Assembly: GCA_950295325.1 (NCBI GenBank)
Contig: OX485808.1
Location: 25,626,527-25,690,526 of the forward strand
Direction of reading: 5' to 3'
Source of the DNA: Polytrichum commune
Lineage: Eukaryota > Streptophyta > Polytrichopsida > Polytrichales > Polytrichaceae
DNA length: 64,000 bases
The notes beneath the pieces are model-generated. The model did not search any database. It had not been told where the DNA came from and worked only from the letters and a program-made list of their open reading frames with translations. Of this stretch, positions 10,640 to 22,201 are shown in pieces. Every line of letters starts with the position of its first letter. Position 1 is the stretch's first letter. A program made the position numbers and the translations under genes.

Positions 10640-11760
10640 AGGTCCGCGGGAATGGATGTGAAGCAAGAAATGTCCATTTTGGAAACCATGATGAATCCAC
10701 ATGATATCCAAATGGAATACATATCCAATGTCTTTTATGATACCATAAAGGGTGTCTCAAACATGAGATACTTTAATGCACAAAAATTGCAATTGACCAT
10801 TGTGAGGTGGAAAGGGAGATTAATCGTGCATTATGTGAGGATATTGTTGTGGAGGGTGATGGCATAGACATGGAATTGGAGAATTTAGAACACACATAGA
10901 TGGTGGAAACGCTCAAGTTGGGATCACTAAAGTTGCCAGTGGATGCCTTGTAGGTGTTGGTTATGAAGTTGTGCAGCTTGCAGCGTGTCCATCATCGTCG
11001 CGACATTAGTCTCGCAAAGCTACAAGTGGGTTGTTTTGATGGTGATGTCCGGCAATTAGCAGTCTAATGGTGCTAGTTGATGGACTAGTGGTGGTAGTGG
11101 GTGCGTTCCTTTATACATGTTTGTGCGTGGTTTGAGGGAGGTAGAGGAAGTTTTTTGAGGCTTTGTAAATGTTTACTTCATTTAATAAAATTGTCAGTTA
11201 GTTATTTTAGCTAACATGTATTTTTTTGGTGTTGTCTTTTTGCGCAATTACCCTCAATCCCTATTATATTTATTGAAATCCCAATACATAATTGAAAAGG
11301 TGTCAAGTGTCAAGCACATGGCACCAGTGACATTGCTCTCAACCATTTCCATATTGTGGGCTTTGCAGATTGTGAAGTATTGTTCAATGACTAAGTCGTA
11401 TATATATATATTCCTACTTAATGTGGGCTCTTAAATAATATGCTATTAAATTAAAGTTTTCCCACTTTATTTGATGAGATAAAGTGGCTCAATAAAGCAA
11501 TTATTATCCACATGCATCATTGTGGACTTCCATCGTCATTCACTAGAAACAAACTTGTCCATTGCAACTCATGATGAGAAAATGTCCCCTTCTTCAATCC
11601 TTGGCCTTTTATCTCGATGCCGCCAATGCTTGATGAGAATATTGCATGTTAGATTGTTATTTTATGGTTAGCATGTGTGTGCTTGGTAATTTGACCCACA
11701 TTAAATTGTGAAATGTGATGATGTAATGGAGATTAGTGGGCTGAGATCAAAGACTTTCGG
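10640..11760. other. Spacer, no gene recognised
   Basis: A 79-codon frame at 10628-10867 and shorter ones show no recognisable motif. A/T content rises from 11100 onward and there is a short (TA)n at about 11399-11411. Confidence 0.45.
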
Positions 11761-11761
11761 C

Positions 11762-11972
11762 CTTGACATGTGCCTAACTTGGAGGAGCTTGATTTCAAAG
11801 TTGGTCCCTCTTTTATTGGGTATAAACATGTGTTTTCAACTCTTATCCAAGACAATGGTTTTGCAAGGCTTAAAACCCATATTTATGATTGGAGTTGGAA
11901 ATGGACGGTTTTAACCAAAAAAAAGAAGACCAACCTTGAAATCAAGCTCCTCCAAGTTAGGCACATGTCAAG
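11762..11972. repeat. Foldback with 45-bp arms (44/45 match), 121-nt loop
   Basis: The left arm at 11762-11806 and the right arm at 11928-11972 are reverse complements with one mismatch. The arm begins CTTGACATGTGCCTAACTTG. In one plus frame it reads VPNLEELDFKVG, which resembles the start of a leucine-rich repeat of plant resistance-type proteins. A transcript would fold into a near-perfect 45-bp stem. It could be a young small-RNA locus formed by inverted duplication of a gene fragment; transcription is not shown. Confidence 0.85.
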
Positions 11973-12949
11973 CCCAACATCATTTTATCTCAAGTGGAGG
12001 CCACACATACCCGAAACCGGAGGTTTGCATAAACAATGTCTTGGACCGGAGAGGTGAAACCGGATGTTTTGAAACTTGTGGTCACACTATAGGTGCAAAT
12101 GAGCCACCATATTCGTTAGTTTACTGATAGTGGCGGGTTGAAGGGCTGCAAGATCCCACACACTTCAAAGTGATTAGTTGATAAATTGACCAAAATATTA
12201 ATTTAAAACACGTAATACCCTTTGCTGCATGTTTACCTTGTGATTGTACAAGCCTTCAAGTGCCCGTTGGTTAAGGGTTAAAAAGAGGGGATTGTTAAAT
12301 CGATTGTGTAGTTTGTTAAACAACCATAGAGACATGTTGTGTGGTCACATGACATGTCATAATTTAATTTTTCATCACACACGTGAGGAGGAGCAAAGTA
12401 TCAACTTTGCTTCCTTGTTCTTTACAACTCAATTGACAACTAAACTAGATCAAATTTTGACAAGTCATGTGACCCTGCGGCAAGTCTATGTGGTCGTTTA
12501 GACTAATGTGTGGTTGATTTAACACTCACCTTGAAAATGCTACACTAAATATGATATTTAGTGTCACCAATTCTAATTGTCTTGCTCGATACTAATGATA
12601 AACCGCGGTATAGTGCCACCAACACTAAATGTTAACCCAACATTATTTGTCATTCCTTGTAATTTTTTGGGGGAGTTTATAGATTTACAATGTTGCAATT
12701 ACTATCACTTACCAAGTGCTTTTTCATCCAAATTTCAATCATCCATGACAATATTTCATCACAAGTTTATGACAAGAGAAGGGTAGGGTTTTGGCCAAAG
12801 GACGAACTCATCCATCATCCATGGCAGTGTTTGCTCCCTTATTCATAAGAAGTGTCATCCAAAAAGTCACCAAGGTGACATAAAATACCATATGACACTA
12901 AATATTTACATTATTTGTTTGTGTAGTATATTGAGTGGTTGGGAGGTGG
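11973..12949. other. AT-rich spacer upstream of NDPK3
   Basis: No gene recognised. Short motifs of the type TATTTAGTGTCAC and its complement recur near 12547-12570 and 12885-12900. They resemble the ends of the inverted-repeat units at 41.1-44.3 kb, so fragments of that family may lie here. Confidence 0.45.
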
Positions 12950-13196
12950 ATGAAAAGCATGACCAAGCGCCATCCACGTCCATCCACTTGCACTTTTTCC
13001 CACGCCCGCCCCCCACCGATCTGCGCCTGACGACGACTCTCGCTCGTCTCGCTCACTTCTCTCGACCTTGTCCGGAGAGTCGCTCGCGCATCCCATCGCC
13101 CTGCTTGCCATTCCTGCCATTCCTGCCTGCCTGCGTCGTAGCCGTTTGCCGCCACCCCTCGCTCGCAGTAGCCAAGCAGACAGCCCTCCCGGAGCG
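12950..13196 (+). promoter_or_regulatory. NDPK3: NDPK3 promoter-proximal / 5' UTR region
   Basis: Composition changes abruptly from AT-rich spacer to GC- and CT-rich sequence about 240 bp before the NDPK3 start codon, with pyrimidine-rich tracts and many CpG sites, as is common around plant transcription starts. I see no clear TATA box close to the ATG. The transcription start is not determined. The frame upstream of the ATG is open but contains no earlier in-frame ATG. Confidence 0.5.
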
Positions 13197-16100
13197 ATGG
13201 CCAGGGCTCGCCTCGTGACTGTGGTGGCCGCGGCCGCGCGTGCCGCAGCGGGAGTCCGCCCCGCCATCTCGGCAGGTCCGCTTGCGTCCGCCCTTGCTTT
13301 GCAATCAATGCATGCATGCATGCACCCGTCCGAGCAGCGCGACTAGAATGACTTTCAATGTGTAGTGGTCCGGCGGGCTGATGATTTGCGTGGTTTTAGA
13401 TTGTGTTCCTTCCTTCATTCCTTCCTTGCATGCATGTATCTGTGATTTTTTTTTGGGTAAAATCTTATGGTGACGATGTGGTAATCTATGTGGACGTAAA
13501 GCTGCTTGATGATTAGAGTTTGCTTGAATGTAGAGGTTATGGTTGATGTGTGGTGATGGGTTATCATCGACATTGGTGCAATGAGGGTTAGATGGAACGG
13601 TTGATGGCACACGTCCTTAATAGATCATGTCGGGATCTAGATGCGACACAATGTATGCTTGTTTGGTTTAGATTATAGATTTTGGGATTTGGATGTTGGC
13701 AGCTGTTTGGAGCCTTGTGTTATACATTGACTAGTATGTTAGCCGATTTATGGTTCTTTGAAAAAGTGCTGTTGTATGGCGAGATCCTTAATCGGCAAGC
13801 GACATACTAGTCGTTTGTAATGCGATATGCTTTAAGTCTAGAATAGTTTTGTGGTAGATTATGTACACGTTCGGGGACATTTGGAGTTTGGGGTAATGTG
13901 CTAGTATTCAAAACAACGTGGGAAATTTCTGGTTGAGAATACCTTGGAATAATGCATAACAATGGCGAAACTCGGGAATGGTTTGGGCATGGCAATTGTA
14001 CACTGTACCCCGTATCTGAATCTATCATAAATCTCAGAGAAATGTGACACTCCTGAAGGTAGAGCATCACTGTAGGGTTGATGATACCTAGTCAGGAGGT
14101 GGTATTTATGTAATGTCACCATATTTGAAAATTTCGAATTGAGGTCCCTTTCGAGATAGCGAATTAGATTGTATTTCTTCCTCCTCCACAAAAAGAACTT
14201 TCAGTGTTATTTGGTGAGCGATGGTTTGGGTTTGCGGATCTGGGGCGTCGATATCTCTTCCTGATCAATGTCTTCGGGCTCACCAGACCCAGGAACATAT
14301 AATCGGAAAGTGTACGGTAATTTTTGTCTTGAACTATATTAGATGATTTGTAGATTTGGATTATCTATCTTGAGTCCTGAAACTTATTTTGCGGGTTCCT
14401 GGTTATCTTTATCTGTAAGTATTGTCTGAAACAATGTTGGACTGGTATCAAGCATCATTATCTGAGTCTTACAAAATAGAATACCCACGAGTAGGGTCCT
14501 TGATACTGTTCTTGATGTTGATTATTGATACCATGTATTCACCTATATACCAGTCCAACATTGGTCTGAGCCTCGATGTTTACTACAGAGTTAGATCATT
14601 CAACATCTTATTGACATCTCTCTACAATGTGACCGCTTGACTCCCAATTGCTTCTAGAACGATCTTTTCTCTAGAGGGCCACTATAGTAAGCGGCGGGCG
14701 TTCGCTGTTGTGAATTGTTTGTGTTGGAGAAGATTCAGATATTGGGGTGCTCTTGAATAATGATGTCACTTATTCATAGAATCTAATTGGAGGTGGGAAG
14801 ACAAATTGGACAGGCGCTTCTAGAACATCTGGTAGAACATAGTGCACTGGTATTGGTGCAATACCTTTACTATGCAATGGTACACCTCAGTAAAATCCAA
14901 GTGTGTATTATGGATGCGACTTTCCCCAAAATTGTGTTTTACATTATGAAATAGGGTGGATACCCCAAGAATACTATTATTACTTGTTTTCTATGTAAGT
15001 AAGCATCTGCTCTTTCAAGGGTCGTTTACGCTAGGGGTGGATGTGGTTTTGGTAGTGGTTTACTTTCTTTTGTTCTATTTCCATGGAAATGGTATAATAT
15101 ATCTCCCCCGACCACCACTTACTCCATGGAGTCCCTTACTCTGTGTGGTGACCACCCTTGGGGTGGTTGTTCAAGTTGATTTCTTTTTGCTGGATGAAGT
15201 CTAGTCTTACTTGAGTAGTTCTCACCTCATCACACACTTTCTTAAGTTCGGAAAAGATTTCTAACACTTTGAGAGCTTCATTTTAAGACACGGTTTAATG
15301 TGCTCTGGATGTTATGTGCCGGGGGGTAGATTGAAAAGATGGTGGCTTCAGCATGACCCAGTGCACATTTTGTTCTATTCAGTTTGTGCAGCTGGTGTAG
15401 GCAGCTGCCCTGTATGATACCTGTCTTTGTGGCTTGGTTGTTCACACTGCTGTTGCTGGTGTTTGTTGCAGAGAGTAGGGCAGCTTTGGCGACAGCTGTC
15501 CGCAAGGGGAGTTCGGCTGCAGCAACTAGCTTTGTCCGGGCTTCTGCTGGAAGCCAAAGTGGCTACAGCAGATGGTTCCCAGCTGCTGCTTTCTTGCCAG
15601 CTGCAGGTGTGTTATACAACTCCACTTCACTACTATCAGTATGATTCCTGAGGATTTATGGGATTTCTGAGGTTAAGCCATCTAAGGCTGGAATAGTACT
15701 TGGATGGGTGACCTTCCTAGCACTTGATTTCGGGTGCACCCTACCACCTATGGGTCACCCAATTATAGTGGAGGCATCCCAGTGAACTGGATAGTTTCAA
15801 CCAACCAATTGGAAACCTAAGGGCTTGCCCTTAGGGGAGAAAGGTGCAGGCTGGCTTGTCCATGCCTGGCCAAGGTGTTCCCCTTTGAACGAAGGCTATG
15901 GGGCACTTTAATTCTCATGATACCTGTTTTGGGATTACATATAGAGTTAGACCAACTTGAAGATAAAGCAACACCATAATTCACACAATGTGAGTCATCT
16001 TTCTTATCAGAGTAAGGTATCCAGGTGAACCAAGTATTTTCAACCAATTTTGGATTCATGTGTCTTTTCTTTCTTCTCATAGTGGGGACATCTTTGAGAA

Positions 16101-19100
16101 CTGGATATTTTGAACCAACCAATTAGGAACCTATGGGCTTGTCCTTGGGGGAGATAAGTGCTAGCTGGCTTGTCTGAGCCTGTTTGAGGTGTTCACCTTT
16201 GGAAGGAGGCAGTAGTCTTCGGGGGGCCTCTAATTCTTGTCATGCCTGTTTTCGAATTATGTTTAGAGTTGGACCCACTCAAAGATGAAGCAACAACACC
16301 GTAATTTATGCTGGTGGCAAGATTGGAGTCATTTTTCTTTTCTTTTCTTCTCATGGATTTACAGACACACTTAAAAGCACCAAATTTTGAGACACTTTTG
16401 ATAGTTAAATGGCTTGTAACCATTTGGCAATCGCTGCATGTGTGATTTGATGTTTTCTATTTTATTGTAGTTTCTGATTGCTTCCTTTAGATCGCCTTGA
16501 GCATACTGAACTGAGTATGTGTCTCTAAATTTTTGGATTAATTATCTCTCGTTCTTTTGGTTTCATGGTATACTGGTTTCCTTCATTTGTAAGTGTTAAT
16601 ATTTGAAAGTATACATCTGTTGTCAGAATGACTATCAGCTGAAACTCATTCTTGTGAAATTCTCTTCACTGGCTTCTTGGTCATGTACATGTATTTTGGA
16701 GTCACAATGTGGAGAGGAAGTGATTACACTGGGTTCAAATTTTTTTAAAGGGCTGGTGACATGTTCTTGTTTGGATACTTCGATTGGAATTTGACATCAT
16801 TTTTCAATCATGTTGTGCAGTGTACATGGCTCAAGATCCTACCGTAGAGGCTGCTGAGGTGTATATCCCTGTTTACTTCCTATCTCTGCATCACACATCT
16901 AAGTGTGTTTTCCTCCAATTTACAGCCACTAATAATGGAGTGCAATGTTTTTCCTGTTCATTTACAATACTAACCTAGATTCTTGATTTTTTTTGGTTTG
17001 TAGTTGGAGCGCACATTCATAGCCATCAAGCCAGATGGTGTTCAAAGAGGCCTGGTACGACTCTTAAAACTTTTGTACGGCCATGGTAATATTTTAACAA
17101 CTGAAAGGAAGTTGTCTGATTATTACATTGTGAAAATCAGTTTCAACTAATTTAGTTTAAAACTTTGCAACATCCACTGTTGAATTTTTTTCCCTGTGGG
17201 ACACAGATCTCAGAAATTGTTGGGCGATTCGAACGAAAGGGTTACAAGTTGGTGGCTATCAAGCTGATTGTACCCACCAAGGAGTTTGCTGCCCAGCACT
17301 ACGATGATTTGAAGGAGCGTCCATTTTTCAATGGCTTGTGTGATTTCTTGAGCTCTGGGCCTGTGGTTGCCATGGTATGTATTCAGAATTTACAAGGATG
17401 TAATCATTTGTTGAGCTTGTAATCTAGGACAAGGCTAGGATGCAGATGGTTCGTTTTCATCAATGTTTAGAAGTGAATGTGAACTGCATCATCTAAGGTA
17501 GATGTGTGTTATTTGGATACTTTTCAATCTGCACCCACTTCTTGTAGGATATGAAACATGCAATTAGTGCAAGATGATTAGAAAATCCAAATCGTGCCCA
17601 TAGGCATATGTCTCATATTTTCTAAGCTCACATAAATATCTCATCCATTATCAAAGTGAAGATTCTTTTGCTCATTAAGTGGTCATATAGGTCCCCAATT
17701 CGTGTTGACTTTTTAGCCTAGAATGGTTAGTATATTTGGGGCATGTAGTCCAATCTTTTGTAAACGTCTTTTTGGTGGCCGTTTTGGATCCACACCTAAC
17801 GACATGCCCATCAAATATAGACGTTCAAATTTTTGTGGTTAGTGCTTGGAGGTAGTGTTCAAATATAGGCACGTCTACCTTATGCTCTGGGTAAAGTTCT
17901 TGTGACTTAATGTTTTAGGTCTGGGAAGGACAAGGGGTGATTAAGTACGGACGGAAGTTGATTGGAGCTACCAGCCCGCAAGCTTCAGAACCTGGAACCA
18001 TTCGAGGGGATCTCTGCATCCAAGTATCCAGGTAAACAAAAGAGTGTAACACATGAGGGCCAGTAATGCCACCAAATTTGTAATAATGAACTGTAACAAA
18101 CAAAAGATTTTTCCTTTTTGGAATAGAGTTTTCTAACTCAACCTTGCTTTGTTGTCTCAACATGACTCAGCATGTGTCTGGAGTTGGTTGTTTTGCATAT
18201 AGGACCTTCCATATTTGCTAAATTTTTGGTTAGTGCTTGGAGGTAGTGTGGAGATTTGGATAAAGAACATTATATATCAGTTTATTGAGGGTCAAAGTCA
18301 TTTTGACATGCCAAGAGGTGCTATATTAAGTTTGGCTCTCAATGAATAGAAATGGATTGCTCTTATTCAAATTCAAACACTACATCCGAGCATGCACCAA
18401 AAGTGGAAAGAAAATATTGATATATTATTCAAAACAACCAATGGATAATCATAGGGGACCAATTCCTGATAACTCTAATGTCTAGATTATGTTTAGCAAG
18501 GTATGAGAATCTACAATAGTAAAATCACTATGTACTGGCCAGAGACAGGTGCATTGAGGTTGAACAGGCTTAATGGAGTGAATGACCTGCCTTAACCTAT
18601 CAAGTTCTGAAAAGCTCATTCTGGGCCTCAAGATGTAATGTGGAGGGGTTTAAGATTGATTCTTGATATTTGGAGCTAAAAGTGCCAAAAGTGACCCTAT
18701 CTAAAATTGGCATGTCTGTCATTTGCATTATTTCAATTGGAGCATACACTTATAAAGAAGGGTTTTAGAAATGACTTGGGCATTGTAAAATTGACCTAAA
18801 CACAGATATATGCCATATATAATCAATCACTGTTCTCACCTTTTTTTTTTTTTCACTTCCTCTTTCAATACTTGTTGGAAGTTCTTACAAATTGTCATCT
18901 ACCCTGTTATATTTACACACCCCTGGTTCTTCAAGGGTAATTACTCTTTTTTGCGCAGTTTTTGTTGGTTACACTCTAATGCAAGATTCGATTTGAAGCA
19001 ATTGTTGGTTCAGTCGTTGGAGTATCATTGATTGACATCATAATATCTCAAGGATTCATAAGAGTCCTTTGGCCTTCATTGGAGAGGGGGTTTGGTGGTT

Positions 19101-19304
19101 TGTGGTTTAGGATTTAGGGTTGCTACGCCTTCAACTCTCAACTGAAGCGCACCGAATCTGACTCGCTGCATTTTGAAAATGTTCAGGAATATTATTCACG
19201 GGAGTGATGGACCTGAGACAGCTGTGGCCGAGATTGGATTGTGGTTCAAGCCTGAGGAGCTGATCACTTACACACACAATGCTGAGAAGTGGCTCTACGA
19301 GTAA
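13197..19304 (+). CDS. NDPK3: Nucleoside diphosphate kinase 3, organelle-targeted (7 exons, 233 aa)
   Basis: NDPK moves the gamma phosphate of ATP onto other nucleoside diphosphates through a phosphohistidine. Coding exons are 13197-13275, 15472-15606, 16821-16858, 17004-17054, 17207-17374, 17919-18031 and 19187-19304. Every intron is GT-AG, and the joined length is 702 nt with no internal stop. Residues 1 to about 75 form an Ala/Ser/Arg-rich presequence followed by a hydrophobic FLPAAVYMAQD segment, as in plant type III NDPKs of chloroplast lumen and mitochondria. The catalytic domain starts at [16 protein letters not shown] (nucleotide-binding Lys93). It continues through [20 protein letters not shown] and [16 protein letters not shown] to NIIHGSD with the active His199, and ends EKWLYE. 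Length and domain order are normal for the family. The ATG context (GCGATGG) is good. The stop lies inside a splice-donor-like GAGTAAGC, so an alternative 3' end is conceivable. This is the only gene in the window that looks intact. Confidence 0.96.
14432..14563. mobile_element. Small MITE (132 bp) in NDPK3 intron 1
   Basis: Perfect 17-bp inverted ends CAATGTTGGACTGGTAT (14432-14448 and 14547-14563), with further imperfect pairing inward (GGTATCAA and ATCA motifs). The flanks are GTCTGAAA on the left and GTCTGAGC on the right, a probable 8-bp target duplication with two mismatches, which points to a hAT-like origin. It has no coding capacity. Confidence 0.75.
15652..15742 (+). rRNA. 5S rRNA-derived fragment in NDPK3 intron 2
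   Basis: The sequence follows the 3' two-thirds of plant 5S rRNA: GTTAAGC (box A region), AATAGTACT (intermediate element), a perfectly kept GGATGGGTGACC (box C), then a TCCTAG-like block and GTGCACCCT at the 3' end. The 5' third is missing or unrecognisable and the middle is diverged, so it is not a working 5S gene. Plant Cassandra TRIM retrotransposons carry 5S sequence in their LTRs, and 5S-headed SINEs also exist. No LTR ends were found here, so the carrier is unknown. Confidence 0.85.
15767..16345 (+). repeat. Direct duplication, 314-bp period, in NDPK3 intron 2
   Basis: The stretch beginning AACTGGATAGTTTCAACCAA at 15785 recurs, diverged, from 16099. Shared landmarks are GGGCTTG, GGCTGGCTTGTC, a GGTGTTC block, ATGCCTGTTTT and GAGTCAT. 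The first copy directly follows the 5S-derived fragment; the second has no 5S. The duplication is old and lies wholly inside the intron. Confidence 0.75.
17690..17835 (-). repeat. Partial copy of dispersed repeat R1 in NDPK3 intron 5
   Basis: It shares ordered motifs (ATAGGTCC-CCAATT, TAGCCTAGAATGGTTA, TAGTCCAAT and ATCAAATATAGACGTTCAA) with the repeat copies at 26120-26465 and 53470-53737. At 17811-17830 it shows the uninterrupted version of the site into which the Tc1 element inserted at 53736. Confidence 0.65.
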
Positions 19305-19480
19305 GCTCCTACGAGTAAGCAGTTCTTTTGATTTTGCTAGTTTGAGATCAATGGTGGGAAATTAAAGCTGACCTTGCCCATTTGGCGTCCTAGGTGTGCG
19401 CACCAGGGAGAGCAGCTGATTGAGAGCACTGGAACCGATTCTATCAGAGTAAATAAATTCTATGCTGTAAGCAGGCATTC
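19305..19480 (+). other. NDPK3: NDPK3 3' end: duplicated stop/donor motif and poly(A) signal
   Basis: The last codons and stop read CTCTACGAGTAAGC and are followed at once by a near-copy, CTCCTACGAGTAAGC. Each copy contains GTAAGC, a strong donor match. An acceptor-like TTGGCGTCCTAG ends at 19391 and an AATAAA occurs at 19452-19457. A 3' UTR intron, or an alternative coding tail that skips the stop, is possible. The simple reading is a short 3' UTR. Confidence 0.5.
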
Positions 19481-20330
19481 TAAATATGCAATGCGCCTTT
19501 TTGTAATGAAGCTACTGTTAGTAGATCAAATTTAAGTCCTGTGTAGTGGTATTAGGACTCAACTTGAATCTGTAGTGTTTTTTTTATGTGGTGGCATTTT
19601 GGTTTGTTAGGGTTTGGGATTTTGGTTTGTGTCCCATGGCAATACCAGATTTAAACAGATTTAAACCCCGAACTTTAAACCTTAAAATTGGAATGTCACC
19701 TTGAAGTAAGGTAGTGGGCCTTACTTTTTGCTGTTTGCTATCTTATACTAGGATTTGTGGGTTGAGATTTCTGTGTATGTGAAGAAGCCAGGATGAATCC
19801 CGTAAAGTATTCAAGCTAATCTTGGATTGTTATGAATTATCAGTCAAGTTCAGCTCGAGCCATAGTACGGCCACATAGGTCCTCCCAATTATGTGGACTA
19901 TCAAGCCTAGATAGATTAACAGAATTTTGAGCATGGTATCTGTTCTTAATCTGCAACTAACAACCCACATTTTAGATATAGGTCTTGAATGATGATAACT
20001 AACCGAATTAAGCCCGCTGACTTTATGCATAGGAGGATTTTAAGTGGTGGGTGATAATACTGGAGGAACGGTGAAATTGTGTGGCAAAGAATCCTGCCAT
20101 AAAATGATCAAAACTCCAAAGTTGCTTGAGAGGATAATTAGCTAAGCCGTGGGAATTCATTGGATCATCGAGCAATTTAATCATCTTGGTGCCCCAAATG
20201 CTTGGAATTAAGTCTTGCACCATTTGAGTCTTGCACCATTCTCCTGCCCATTATCAAGCACGGGGTAGTGTTGTGAGTCTTGATGTGATCACACGTACCA
20301 AAATTGGTTACTTCCCTATGAAGTATAAGA

Positions 20331-20518
20331 TTGCACCCTGGCCCTTGGACTTACAACCCAAGCCCAAGGGCCAGGGTGCAACCTGACCTAAAGCACTAGC
20401 CCATTTAACAGTGCAATGTAGTACAGTGCACTGTTATGTGACTTGTGCCATTATCGAGGGTGTTAACACTTTAAAATGTGACCTCATTTATCAAGGAACA
20501 ACATAGGCTAGTGCTTTA
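20331..20518. repeat. Cluster of three hairpins
   Basis: A perfect 18-bp stem TTGCACCCTGGCCCTTGG pairs 20331-20348 with 20364-20381 (15-nt loop). Next to it, the 13-bp arms TAAAGCACTAGCC at 20389-20401 and 20506-20518 enclose a third pairing, AACAGTGCA with TGCACTGTT, at about 20407-20434. The sequence has no coding frame. A compact foldback element or small-RNA precursor are both possible. Confidence 0.8.
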
Positions 20519-21625
20519 TGTTGCATCGTAGAATTGAATCTGAATCTCTGAGCTTAGAACTGAACGATCGACAACAATCAGGACTTGAATTTGATCTACC
20601 ACCATGTTAGTCGCATAGCACCATACTGTTCAGCCAAAGGGCAACTGAAGAACTTCTGCTACACCAACTCCACAATGGGGGGTAACTCTTATCAATCTCT
20701 GTCAAGATTTTGTGCACCAATTGTTCACTGCCATTGCCTTATGAATGATTGACCCAACAAAAGGTTGCCTCCTATTGTGCCTTGTGCTTATGCCCAAATG
20801 ATCCTCCAATTCGGAGAGGTGGAGGGAGGAATTTCATTCCGCCATTTGTTGGAGATTGACTTTAAGAGTCTCTTGAGTAGTGATCCACTTCTTCCCAAAC
20901 TTGATTGAATATGTTAGGAAGGGAGTAATTTCAGGCCACCACCACCTCACCGGTTCAAAAAAATGCTGATCCAATTTTCCAAAGAATAAATTAAATTGGG
21001 TCTGAGCACTGCACTGCTTTGATTAGATCTTTAGGATGTGCGACAAGTGATATCACATGGGAGGATTTTCAATTACCAAAACATTAAACCCTAGTGATGT
21101 ATTTGGAGCAACCCAGGAGAGGAGGAATTTGTTGAGGCTCCATGGGGACAGAATTTAAAATCATCATTTGCAGCATTGAGAAACAGCGAATAATTGACAA
21201 CCTGTTGTTTGCTATTAAGTGTCAATCTCCTTTTGCCCTTCTTGAATCCTAAACATCAACAGATGAACATTCTTGTTGTGCACCCAGTCTCACATTCTCC
21301 CAACACAAATTCATACAAAAAGTGATAGGAATGATGTAATTGTTGCTGCTCAAACAAACCAGTGTGCCCTAAAGATTGATGCACCTATAGGAGCAATTAC
21401 TTGTTTTGCAGAGCTAATGTAGTGGCTATGGTGTCTATGAGGACCTTTAACATCTTTAAATGGTGTCTATGCGTTAATTTTTCAGGTTCTGTTGGATACA
21501 TCCTCCATACTTTAGTTGCTTATTTTAGTGGCACATATGGTCGCGGGGTTGGCTTGTAATTTTTTTGAGACAAAATTGGAAGGTTTTCTTGCTGGTGCAA
21601 GAAATGGGTCTTAAGTGGCTCGTTT
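20519..21625. other. Spacer, no gene recognised
   Basis: Moderate base composition, no frame with recognisable motifs, no terminal repeats seen. Confidence 0.45.
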
Positions 21626-21627
21626 TC

Positions 21628-21965
21628 TTAATCAGACCCCTAGATTGATTGGTATGTGATTTAGTGATCAAAGAGAAAACATCATAAAGACACATGTCTA
21701 AAGGAGATTGGACCATGTCTTCAAATATTAGTGACTATTCTACACTCAATATTGAGCAAAATTGGGAGGACTTATGTATCCAAATAAGAAATCAATAAAC
21801 ATGAACTTTTGATAAGCATAACTAAATAAGGGGAAATCCGATTTCCAATCCAGTTTTTGCAGATGTTTCATTGTAGATTTGCTAATGCAACACAAGTTTG
21901 GTTGTGTTAATCTAATTGGTAGAAGTTAGTGAACATGAAAAACGAACCAAATAACACCCATTTAT
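21628..21965 (+). repeat. Dispersed repeat R1, copy 2
   Basis: Runs from TTAATCAGACCCCTAGATTG to the AACCAAATAACACCC block. It matches the inverted copy at 26120-26465 over its whole length and the direct copy at 27575-27830 over its right half (AATTGGGAGGAC, AAGAAATCAA, TAGATTTGCTAATG). It has no coding frame. No clear ends or target duplication were found, so the class is unknown. Confidence 0.7.
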
Positions 21966-22201
21966 CTCGGGTTCTGTCATGTCCTAAGTGTTGCGAGTCT
22001 TGTGTGTGCCAATTGAGTTGTTGACGTAACTTGAAGAATGACTTGCGGGGTTGAATTGCTGAAGTTTAGTTTGAGGTTATTGGCCTGGATGTGCAAAGGA
22101 TATGTAAGTGAATATTCTGGCACATATGATCACGGGATTGACTTGTAATGCTTGCTAATCAAGGTTTTGTTTCGCTGCTGGAAGTCTCTGAATAACCATT
22201 C

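Noticed and set aside
13068-13196. N-terminal extension of NDPK3 from 13068
   Set aside because: The codon there is TTG; the first in-frame ATG is 13197, which gives a presequence of normal length.
12898-13321. Overlapping minus-strand frames up to 139 codons
   Set aside because: They are antisense of the GC-rich NDPK3 leader and first exon and have no motif.
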